Origin: Flavobacteriaceae bacterium
Lineage (GTDB): Bacteria > Bacteroidota > Bacteroidia > Flavobacteriales > Flavobacteriaceae
Length of the DNA: 5,694 bases
Assembly (NCBI GenBank): GCA_002711185.1
Contig: PAHL01000014.1
Coordinates: forward strand, 6,205-11,898
Reading direction: 5' to 3'
Notes under the pieces: model-generated
Told to the model about the DNA's origin: nothing
Database searches by the model: none
Seen by the model: the letters and a program-made list of their open reading frames with translations, nothing else
In this document: positions 1 through 5,694 of the stretch, piece by piece
Layout of the letters: the number at the start of each line of letters is the position of its first letter
Numbering within the stretch: the first letter of the stretch is position 1
Translations under genes and position numbers: made by a program

Positions 1-228
1 AACATCAGTAGTAGATACACATCCAGTTGCAGTGTCAATAACAGATAAAGTATAAGTTCCAGCGTAAACTGCAGTTGCTGTCAAAGCATTTGTAGCTCCT
101 GATATAACCCCATCAGAGGTAGACCAAGAATAGGTGTATCCAGAGCCAGTACTACTTCCTGCTCCATCTATTGTGGCTAGGCTACTTCCAGAGGTACAGT
201 CAACAATAATTGGTGTCTCAGCGACAGC
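1..228 (-). repeat. Divergent module 14, start of a second repeat class (partial)
   Basis: This last visible module keeps the two cysteines and the YTYSW strand, but departs from modules 1-13. It opens ETPIIVDC instead of ADAGSDATIDC, has SWSTSDGVISGATNAL in place of WSPSTGLSATNVAQP, and AGTYTLSVIDTATGC in place of TTTYSLVVTNASTGC. The cysteines are 59 rather than 53-54 codons apart. The WSTSDG / AGTYTL form is a different, also common, PKD-like repeat type in Bacteroidetes surface proteins, so a change of repeat class probably begins here. Confidence 0.75.
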
Positions 229-3200
229 AGTTGGTGTACTTATATTCACTGTAACAACTACAGTATCGGCAGTACTTTGACATCCTGTAGATGCGTTCGT
301 TGAAACCAAACTATAGGTTGTAGTTGAATCAGGTGATGCAGTTGGTTGTGCTAATGTAGCATCATTTAAACCTGTAGTTGGAGACCACTGATAAGTGTAT
401 CCTGAAACTGCCGAAGCCCCGAGAGTTACTGAAGTTATTGTACAATTAATAGTAGCATCTGATCCAGCATCAGCACTAGGAGTATCTTCCACTGTTACAA
501 CTACTGTATCTGCAACACTAGAACACCCACTTGATGATTCAGTAATAATTAAACTGTAAGTAGTTGTTGAATCTGGGGTTGCTGTAGGTTGCGCTGCCGT
601 TGTTGAGGAAAGTCCTGTCGAAGGGGACCATTGATAGGTATAACCAGAAACAGCAGAAGTACCAAGAGTTGCACTTGAGTTACTACAATCAATTGTTGTA
701 TCTGATCCAGCATTAGCTATAGGTAAATCCTCAACTGTTACTACCACAGTATCTGCAATACTAGAACATCCAGAAGAGTCTTTAGTAATTACTAAACTGT
801 AAGTAGTGGTTGTATTAGGAGTAGCTATTGGTTGGGCTATATTAGTAGCAGACAAACCAGTAGATGGGGACCATGCATAAGTGTATCCCGAGACTGCAGA
901 AGCTCCTAGCGTAACACTGGTATTACTACAATCTATTGTTCCGTCTGATCCAGCATTGGCTGTTGGAGTTGCCGTATCAACCGTAACCACTACAGTATCC
1001 GCAACACTTGAACATCCAGTAGATGCATTTGTTACTGTTAAACTATAAGTAGTAGTTGAATCAGGTGAAGCTGTAGGTTGTGCAACATTAGTGGCAGATA
1101 AACCTGTGGATGGAGACCATGCATAAGTAAATCCAGAAACCGCTGAGGATCCTAACACAACACTTGTTACTGAGCATCCAATTTCAGCATCAGAGCCTGC
1201 ATCAGCAGTTGGAGTGGCTGTACTTACAGTAACAACTACTGTATCAGCACCAGAACATCCAGTTGCAATTTCTGTTACTACTAAGCTGTAAGTAGTTGTA
1301 GTATTTGGAGTGGCTGTTGGCTGGGCTACTGTTGTAGAGGAAAGTCCAGTTGAAGGTGACCATTGATAACTAAAACCTGAAACTGCTGAAGTTCCTATGG
1401 TTGCACTTGTATTGTTACAATCAATTGTAGCATCTGATCCAGCATCTGGTGATGGAAGATCCGTACCAACTGTAACCACAACAGTATCAGCAACACTAGA
1501 ACATCCAGAGGAGTCTTTGGTGACCACCAAGCTGTATGTAGTCGTGGTAGCAGGTGTAGCTGTTGGCTGAGCTACATTAGCGGCCGATAAACCAGTGGAT
1601 GGAGTCCATTGGTAACTAAAACCTGAAACAGCAGATGTACCAAGGTTTACTGATGAATTAGTACAATCTATTGCTCCGTCAGAACCGGCATCGGCTGTAG
1701 GAGTTGCAGTGTCAACAGTTACTTCCACTGTATCAGCAACGCTCTGACATCCAGTAGATGCGTTAGTTACAACTAAACTATAAGTAGTGGTTGTATTTGG
1801 AGTTGCAGTAGGCTGTGCAACATTAGTAGCAGATAAACCTGTAGATGGTGACCAAGCATAGGTTAATCCAGAAACAGCAGAGGCTCCGAGAGTCACACTA
1901 GTTACAGAACACCCAATAGCTGCATCCGAACCAGCATCAGCTGTAGGAGTTGCTGTACTTACTGTTACTTCAACTGTATCAGCAACACTCTGACATCCAG
2001 TAGATGCATTTGTAACAACCAAACTATATGTAGTAGTTGTATTTGGAGTTGCTGTTGGTTGTGCAACATTAGTAGCTGACAAACCTGTAGAGGGGGACCA
2101 TGCATAGGTCAAGCCAGAGACTGCTGAGGCTCCTAAAGTAGCTGATGTGTTATTACAATCTATGGTTGCGTCTGAACCAGCATTGGCTGTTGGAGTTGCA
2201 GTACTTACTGTTACTTCAACTGTATCAGCAACACTCTGACATCCAGTAGATGCATTAGTGACAACCAAACTATATGTAGTTGTAGTATTTGGAGTTGCTG
2301 TAGGTTGTGCTACCGTTGTTGAGGAAAGTCCTGTTGATGGTGACCATGCGTAGGTTAATCCAGAGACCGCTGAAGCCCCTAGAGTAGCAGATGTATTATT
2401 ACAATCAATTGTAGCATCTGAACCAGCATTGGCTGTCGGGGTTGCTGTACTTACAGTAACTTCAACAGTATCTGAACTAGAACATCCATTGGTTGGATTT
2501 GTAACAACAAGAGTATATGTAGTAGTTGTATTTGGATTTGCTGAAGGTTGAGCAACATTAGTGGCTGATAAACCTGTAGATGGTGACCATGCATATGTTA
2601 AACCAGATACTGCGGAAGATCCAATTGTAGCAGATGTATTATTACAATCAATTGTAGCATCTGAGCCTGCATCAGCTGATGGCGTGGTTTTATTTACAGT
2701 AACAATAACTGTATCACCAACACTTGAACATCCGGTAGATGCATTTGTAACCACAACTGTATATGCTGTAGTTGTATCTGGAGAAGCTGAAGGTTGCGCA
2801 GCCGTAGAAGAAGATAATCCATTCGTTGGAGTCCATGCATAGGTATGTCCAGATACCGCTGATGATCCGATAGTAGCACTGGTAGTATTACAATCGATTG
2901 TAACATCAGAACCAGCATTTGGAGTTGGTGGAGTATTATCTACAGTTACCAATACTGTATCTGAGTTTGTGCAACCTGTTGAGGATTTTGTAACTACCAA
3001 AGTATAGGTTGTTGTGTTATCTGGGGTAGCGGTTGGTTGAGCAATATTAGCGTTGCTCAGCCCTGTAGTTGGAGACCATGCATAAGTATAACCTGATTCG
3101 GCTGAAACTCCAAGAGTTGCAGAGGTATTGTTACAATCAATTGTAGCATTCAATCCTGCACTAGCTGATGGTGTTGATTTATCAACAGTAACCACTACAG

Positions 3201-4077
3201 TATCTGCGATACTTTCACATCCAGCTGCGTTAGTAACAACTAAACTATATGTGATTGTACTACTTGGAGTTGCTGTTGGACGAGCAACTGTTGTGGAAGA
3301 GAGTCCAGTTGATGGAGTCCATGCATAGGTATATCCAGAGACAGCTGAAACTCCAAGGGTTGCATTTGGATTAGTACAAGTAATTGTAGCATTACTTCCT
3401 GCATCTGCAGTAGGTACTGAGCAAGCTTTGGTTACAATTCTAAAAAAATCACCCTTTTCCCCATTTTTACATCCCATAGTAAAGGTTTTATTGGAGTTTG
3501 TCACTGTGAACCAATCTTTATCATTTGTATCTGACCATGAGCTGTGTGGCGATCCATTATTCCAATTACCAGGCTCAAAATGCATATCACCGTTTGGAGA
3601 CGAATCGTAATAACTGGAAGCAAAACTAGAGCCAGTAAAGTGTTTGAATTGATCAGCATCTAAGTAAATACCAAGAATCTCATAATCAAAAGTTACCGTA
3701 CCCCCCAAAACTCCATTTTTTGGATTTCTGTAATTAGTATTTACATGATTTAAATAAACTAAATAAACATTAACTGCATCACCCACAGTCAAAGAACCTT
3801 CATATTGGATATAGCCGCCGCCTTGATTTAGAGAATTAATTATTGAAGAGGTCAATACCAGTTCTTCTGCCTCAATGGTAACTGCGTTGGTATCTCCTGG
3901 ATCATATCCTTTTGGACTACCTAGTTGAGAATAAAAAGCATTAGATGGAAGCCCACTATGCTTTTCTATCATATTGACATTAGTGGACGTAATACCTTGT
4001 CCAAAACTAAAATCAACATTAAATAAAAAGATTATAACTAAGAATAAGTAGTTTAAAATTTTATTAATAAAACTCAT
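1..4077 (-). CDS. Giant secreted repeat protein with tandem PKD/Ig-like modules, probable T9SS surface adhesin (3' partial)
   Basis: Reading leftward from ATG 4077, the frame has no stop for 1359 codons and runs off the left edge. I translated it throughout and found no frameshift. Parts: a signal peptide (about residues 1-26), a non-repeated domain (about 27-218), then 14 modules of 81-82 residues. A typical module reads ADAGSDATIDC, a strand ending in YAW or YQW, SPSTGLS, AQPTATP, TTTYSLVVTN, an S/T-GC turn and a closing DTVVVTV strand. This matches the PKD/Ig-like repeats common in Bacteroidetes surface and gliding-associated proteins. No enzyme motif is visible. Such proteins usually end in a T9SS C-terminal sorting domain, which would be off-window. 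A second in-frame ATG at 4101 would add 8 residues (MGSKNYFN). I prefer 4077 because it gives a compact signal peptide, but the longer start is possible. Probably co-transcribed with the OmpA-family gene. The adhesin role is inferred from architecture. Confidence 0.92.
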   Translation of the reverse strand, partial: MSFINKILNYLFLVIIFLFNVDFSFGQGITSTNVNMIEKHSGLPSNAFYSQLGSPKGYDPGDTNAVTIEAEELVLTSSIINSLNQGGGYIQYEGSLTVGDAVNVYLVYLNHVNTNYRNPKNGVLGGTVTFDYEILGIYLDADQFKHFTGSSFASSYYDSSPNGDMHFEPGNWNNGSPHSSWSDTNDKDWFTVTNSNKTFTMGCKNGEKGDFFRIVTKACSVPTADAGSNATITCTNPNATLGVSAVSGYTYAWTPSTGLSSTTVARPTATPSSTITYSLVVTNAAGCESIADTVVVTVDKSTPSASAGLNATIDCNNTSATLGVSAESGYTYAWSPTTGLSNANIAQPTATPDNTTTYTLVVTKSSTGCTNSDTVLVTVDNTPPTPNAGSDVTIDCNTTSATIGSSAVSGHTYAWTPTNGLSSSTAAQPSASPDTTTAYTVVVTNASTGCSSVGDTVIVTVNKTTPSADAGSDATIDCNNTSATIGSSAVSGLTYAWSPSTGLSATNVAQPSANPNTTTTYTLVVTNPTNGCSSSDTVEVTVSTATPTANAGSDATIDCNNTSATLGASAVSGLTYAWSPSTGLSSTTVAQPTATPNTTTTYSLVVTNASTGCQSVADTVEVTVSTATPTANAGSDATIDCNNTSATLGASAVSGLTYAWSPSTGLSATNVAQPTATPNTTTTYSLVVTNASTGCQSVADTVEVTVSTATPTADAGSDAAIGCSVTSVTLGASAVSGLTYAWSPSTGLSATNVAQPTATPNTTTTYSLVVTNASTGCQSVADTVEVTVDTATPTADAGSDGAIDCTNSSVNLGTSAVSGFSYQWTPSTGLSAANVAQPTATPATTTTYSLVVTKDSSGCSSVADTVVVTVGTDLPSPDAGSDATIDCNNTSATIGTSAVSGFSYQWSPSTGLSSTTVAQPTATPNTTTTYSLVVTEIATGCSGADTVVVTVSTATPTADAGSDAEIGCSVTSVVLGSSAVSGFTYAWSPSTGLSATNVAQPTASPDSTTTYSLTVTNASTGCSSVADTVVVTVDTATPTANAGSDGTIDCSNTSVTLGASAVSGYTYAWSPSTGLSATNIAQPIATPNTTTTYSLVITKDSSGCSSIADTVVVTVEDLPIANAGSDTTIDCSNSSATLGTSAVSGYTYQWSPSTGLSSTTAAQPTATPDSTTTYSLIITESSSGCSSVADTVVVTVEDTPSADAGSDATINCTITSVTLGASAVSGYTYQWSPTTGLNDATLAQPTASPDSTTTYSLVSTNASTGCQSTADTVVVTVNISTPTAVAETPIIVDCTSGSSLATIDGAGSSTGSGYTYSWSTSDGVISGATNALTATAVYAGTYTLSVIDTATGCVSTTDV
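1696..2676 (-). repeat. Most similar subset of the array (modules 4-7)
   Basis: Modules 4 to 7 share features absent from the others: the closing strand reads DTVEVTV rather than DTVVVTV, and the aromatic strand is LTYAW. Modules 5, 6 and 7 also share GCQSVADTVEV and a 246-bp spacing. Identical nucleotide stretches include ctctgacatccagtagatgc around positions 1744, 1990 and 2236. This points to the most recent duplication or gene conversion within the array. Confidence 0.8.
3424..3999 (-). other. Unique N-terminal domain of the giant repeat protein
   Basis: Residues about 27-218 do not belong to the repeat series. The segment is rich in Asn, Gly, Ser and aromatics, with predicted beta-strands such as GGTVTFDYEILGIYLDAD and a closing strand DFFRIVTKA. 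It holds a single cysteine (Cys203, in MGCKNGEKGD), with Cys219 just after it, and these could pair. The combination of an ILGI strand after VTFD and a terminal FRIVT strand recalls a secreted beta-sandwich domain I have seen in bacterial surface and PEP-CTERM-type proteins, but I cannot name a family with confidence. It sits at the tip of a long repeat stalk, so a ligand-binding or capping role is plausible but unproven. Confidence 0.6.
4000..4077 (-). other. Signal peptide of the giant repeat protein
   Basis: The first 26 residues are a short n-region with one lysine (MSFINK), an uninterrupted hydrophobic core (about ILNYLFLVIIFLF) and a polar end NVDFSFG before Gln27. Cleavage is predicted near FSFG|QG, a common ending in Flavobacteria. 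There is no lipobox cysteine, so this is a Sec signal peptide for a non-lipoprotein, which fits export to the periplasm and then T9SS secretion. Confidence 0.85.
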
Positions 4078-4104
4078 ATTAAAATAATTTTTTGATCCCA
4101 TTTT
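4078..4104 (-). promoter_or_regulatory. Operon junction and translation-start region of the repeat-protein gene
   Basis: Between the OmpA TAA (4107-4105) and ATG 4077 there are 27 bases, containing an in-frame alternative ATG at 4101. No AGGAGG-like site precedes either ATG. The flanks are A/T-rich (AAATAAAA before 4101, TTATTTTAAT before 4077), as is usual for Bacteroidetes translation starts. There is no hairpin plus T-tract, so no terminator is supported. The tight spacing implies co-transcription and probably translational coupling. Confidence 0.65.
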
Positions 4105-5694
4105 TTATTTGTTTTGTTCTATAAATATGAATTCAGTCCTTCTGTTGTCTTGATGTAAATCTTCTTCGCAATCCACTCCTGATGGACAGTCATTTGTAAG
4201 TGTGGTTTCACCAAAACTCTCCACAGAAATTCTATCTCTTGCTATACCACCTTTTTCAACTAAAAACTTAGTTGCTGAATTATTTCTTTTGATCGATAAA
4301 GACTTATTATATTCCTCATCTCCTCTTGAGTCGGTATGAGAGGATAAAATAATATTTACTTCAGGATAATAATTCAAATAGTCAATAATTTTCAGTAACG
4401 TTTCTTCAGCTTTAGGTCTAATTTTAGAAGAATTAAAATCATACAATATTGATTTGCATAGAGCTGTATTTTGTTCAACTAAAAACCAAACATCTTTATT
4501 TTGAGTATATTTTAAATAATAAAAAAACTTGATTGCCTTCGATTTAGACTTAAATCTCTCGTATGCAACTCTGTAAAAGCCATTTGGGTTAATTTGAGCT
4601 AAAGAAGCATTATAACCCTCTTTTTTTAAGGATTCTATTTTTCTTTCTGCATTAATCTTTTTTGTGAATGAACCAGCAATTATACTGTAGTGTGCACATT
4701 TTAATTCATTCTTATCGTTTTTATCAAATAATGTTTTTGGTATGGGTTTTAATTTTAGTTCAAGGTTTTTAATACCTGACAATACACTAAAGGATAAAGT
4801 ATCGTTTTCAAAATTATCCTTCTCCCCAACAATTCTCAAATCTTGATCATCACATGGTAATTGATAGAAGAACATTCCGTTTTCATCAGATTTCAATTTA
4901 TCAATAGCGTTATTATCCTTGTTATAAATGGTTAAATCGGCATCAGATATAATTTCAAGGGTACTTTTATCTAAAATATTACCAGTAAAATCCTTCTTGC
5001 ATGGGTTTCTTTTAAAACTATAGATATCGTCATCTCCAACTCCTCCAGGTCTATTTGAGGTTACATAACCCTTAAGACTATTTTCATTTATTATATATCC
5101 AAAATCATCTCTTGGACTATTGATTGGTTTTCCAAGGTTTATTATCTTCTCATCTTTAATCATAAAAACATCTAAACCTCCAAGACCTATATGCGAATCA
5201 GAGGAGAAATAAAGGGTTCCATTATCACTAACAAATGGGAAGTTTTCTCGTCCCTCTGTATTGATTTTTGATCCTAAGTTTTTCGGAGATCCAAATGACC
5301 CATCACTATTTATATCTACAAAGAAAATATCTGAACCACCTATAGAGCCTGGCATATCAGAGGTAAAATAAAGCTTTGTTTCTTCAACGTTAAGTGCAGG
5401 ATGAGCGACATTATAATTGTCACTATTAAATGGTAATGACTCTACATTGGTCCATTTACCTTTTTTTAGTATTGCTCTATAAACCTTTAAACCAATTATG
5501 TTTTCATTATTTTTTTTGGAATTATTTCTAGTAAAATATATTGTTTGTCCATCTTTAGTGAATGTAGTTGAAGACTCATGGTGTCTTGTATTTACTTTAC
5601 CTGAAATTTCCTTTATGTTTCCTTGTGTATCATAGACGAAAAGGTCTAAAAAGGGCTGATCATTCCAATTGTATTTTTTGTTGCTCTGGTTTCT
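4105..5694 (-). CDS. OmpA-family envelope protein with PD40 propeller, CRD, SPOR and OmpA C-terminal domains (5' partial)
   Basis: The frame is open from the right edge to a TAA at 4107-4105, giving 529 residues; the start lies outside the window. The methionine at 5355 is not the start, because the 113 codons before it are coding and carry family motifs. Numbering from the edge: PD40-like propeller repeats at about 39-227 (pattern x-D-G-x-x-x-YF-T/S-S/R, with GG-x-D-I/V-F/Y endings); a carboxypeptidase-regulatory-like beta-sandwich at about 232-315; a SPOR domain at about 334-407 (YSIIAGSF ... YRVAYERF ... DVWFLVE); and an OmpA domain at about 414-525. The OmpA domain has ILYDFNSSKIRP and HTDSRG-x-x-x-YN-x-x-LS-x-x-R, with Asp455 and Arg470 spaced like the diaminopimelate-binding pair of E. 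coli OmpA. Known for the family: non-covalent anchoring to peptidoglycan. The layout resembles PorE-type proteins of the T9SS, which also have N-terminal TPRs; those would lie off-window. The pairing with an adhesin gene downstream suggests a secretion or surface-anchoring accessory role. The exact function is inferred. Confidence 0.93.
   Translation of the reverse strand, partial: RNQSNKKYNWNDQPFLDLFVYDTQGNIKEISGKVNTRHHESSTTFTKDGQTIYFTRNNSKKNNENIIGLKVYRAILKKGKWTNVESLPFNSDNYNVAHPALNVEETKLYFTSDMPGSIGGSDIFFVDINSDGSFGSPKNLGSKINTEGRENFPFVSDNGTLYFSSDSHIGLGGLDVFMIKDEKIINLGKPINSPRDDFGYIINENSLKGYVTSNRPGGVGDDDIYSFKRNPCKKDFTGNILDKSTLEIISDADLTIYNKDNNAIDKLKSDENGMFFYQLPCDDQDLRIVGEKDNFENDTLSFSVLSGIKNLELKLKPIPKTLFDKNDKNELKCAHYSIIAGSFTKKINAERKIESLKKEGYNASLAQINPNGFYRVAYERFKSKSKAIKFFYYLKYTQNKDVWFLVEQNTALCKSILYDFNSSKIRPKAEETLLKIIDYLNYYPEVNIILSSHTDSRGDEEYNKSLSIKRNNSATKFLVEKGGIARDRISVESFGETTLTNDCPSGVDCEEDLHQDNRRTEFIFIEQNK
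4120..4455 (-). other. OmpA C-terminal peptidoglycan-binding domain (part of the OmpA-family CDS)
   Basis: This segment encodes the OmpA-like fold at about residues 414-525 of the partial protein. It begins with the usual beta-strand and helix (ILYDFNSSKIRPKAEETL), then the conserved SSHTDSRG loop and the LSIKRNNSATKFL helix. The Asp of HTD and the Arg of IKR are 15 residues apart, as in E. coli OmpA. Near the end, two cysteines (about residues 503 and 509) lie in NDCPSGVDC, followed by HQDNRRTEF. That ending is characteristic of Bacteroidetes OmpA-like proteins and probably forms a local disulfide in the periplasm. Confidence 0.92.
4474..4695 (-). other. SPOR-type domain inside the OmpA-family CDS
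   Basis: Residues about 334-407 of the partial protein show the SPOR pattern: a first strand YSIIAGSF, a helix rich in Lys/Glu (INAERKIESLKKEGY), a second strand with GFYRVAYERF, a second helix (KSKAIKFFYYLKY) and a last strand DVWFLVE. Characterised SPOR domains bind peptidoglycan glycan strands that lack stem peptides. Its position between the regulatory-like sandwich and the OmpA domain gives the protein two potential wall-binding modules. The assignment comes from pattern recognition, not a profile search. Confidence 0.82.

Larger units (their letters stand above)
1..3408 (-). repeat. Array of 14 tandem 243/246-bp coding repeats (PKD/Ig-like modules)
   Basis: The anchor codon of the first module cysteine (TIDC) recurs at plus-strand positions 3376, 3133, 2890, 2644, 2401, 2155, 1909, 1663, 1417, 1174, 928, 685, 442 and 196. 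All spacings are 243 or 246 bp (81 or 82 codons). Taking the ADAGS start, the modules begin at 3408, 3165, 2922, 2676, 2433, 2187, 1941, 1695, 1449, 1206, 960, 717, 474 and 228. The second cysteine lies 53-54 codons after the first in the modules I measured, and 59 codons after it in the last. Length changes of one codon fall near the S/T-GC turn or the linker after DTVVVTV. Copies differ by many synonymous changes as well as by cassette-like residue swaps (AW or QW; SATNVAQP or SSTTVAQP). The array continues past the left edge. Confidence 0.95.

Noticed and set aside
2561..2842. Plus-strand open frame of 93 codons
   Set aside because: It lies antisense to the repeat modules and its residues follow the repeat period. 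The open frame is a by-product of the Thr/Val/Ala-rich coding strand.
2694..2918. Minus-strand open frame of 74 codons rich in Leu and Gln
   Set aside because: It is a different frame of the same repeat DNA. The in-phase frame carries the conserved modules.
3128..3328. Plus-strand open frame of 66 codons
   Set aside because: Antisense to module 1 and part of module 2; no start site or domain supports it.
1..3408. Regular repeats considered as a CRISPR array or non-coding satellite
   Set aside because: The 243/246-bp period is a multiple of three, one frame is open throughout, and changes between copies are largely synonymous or conservative. These are protein modules.
3428..3610. Plus-strand open frame of 60 codons
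   Set aside because: Antisense to the N-terminal domain of the repeat protein, with no recognisable product.
4078..4110. A/T-rich tract considered as a terminator or separate promoter
   Set aside because: No stem-loop is visible, and with a gap of 3 to 27 bases there is little room for a promoter outside the upstream coding region.
4105..5355. Methionine at 5355 considered as the OmpA-family start
   Set aside because: The same frame stays open to the right edge, and the extra 113 residues contain PD40 motifs (such as HESSTTFTKDGQTIYFTRNN), so this is an internal methionine.

Overview
The window holds two large genes. Both are on the minus strand, both are cut by a window edge, and both look like cell-surface genes of a Bacteroidetes bacterium, most likely a flavobacterium-like one. 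The evidence is the AT-rich background, the absence of Shine-Dalgarno-like sites, an OmpA-family protein with PD40 repeats and the C-P-x-G-x-D-C ... HQ-x-NRRTEF ending common in that phylum, and a very long Ser/Thr-rich repeat protein of the kind exported by the type IX secretion system (T9SS). This assignment rests on family knowledge; there is no taxonomic marker gene here.

Right part (5694 down to 4105, minus strand): the C-terminal 529 codons of an OmpA-family envelope protein. In order it has PD40/WD40-like beta-propeller repeats, a carboxypeptidase-regulatory-like beta-sandwich, a SPOR domain and a C-terminal OmpA peptidoglycan-binding domain. Its start lies beyond base 5694.

Junction (4104 to 4078): almost nothing separates the genes. 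The TAA stop of the OmpA gene is followed three bases later by an ATG (4101) and by a second in-frame ATG at 4077. Both genes are in the same reading frame, separated by that single stop codon. No terminator or separate promoter is visible, so they are probably one operon transcribed right to left.

Left part (4077 down to 1): the first 1359 codons of a giant secreted protein, open without a stop to the window edge. It has a signal peptide (about 26 residues), a unique N-terminal domain (about residues 27-218), then 14 consecutive PKD/Ig-like modules with an 81-82 codon (243/246 bp) period. The first 13 modules are closely related. The 14th is clearly divergent and looks like the start of a different repeat class. 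Every module carries exactly two cysteines at equivalent places.

Inferred joint role: the repeat protein is a candidate T9SS-exported surface adhesin, and the OmpA-family protein would be its periplasmic or outer-membrane partner anchored to peptidoglycan. In Bacteroidetes such genes often sit with a PorP/SprF-like gene, which would have to lie outside this window. I see no mobile element, RNA gene, CRISPR array or clearly new system. The points most worth checking are the repeat array's mosaic history, its cysteine pairing and the repeat-class switch at its left end.
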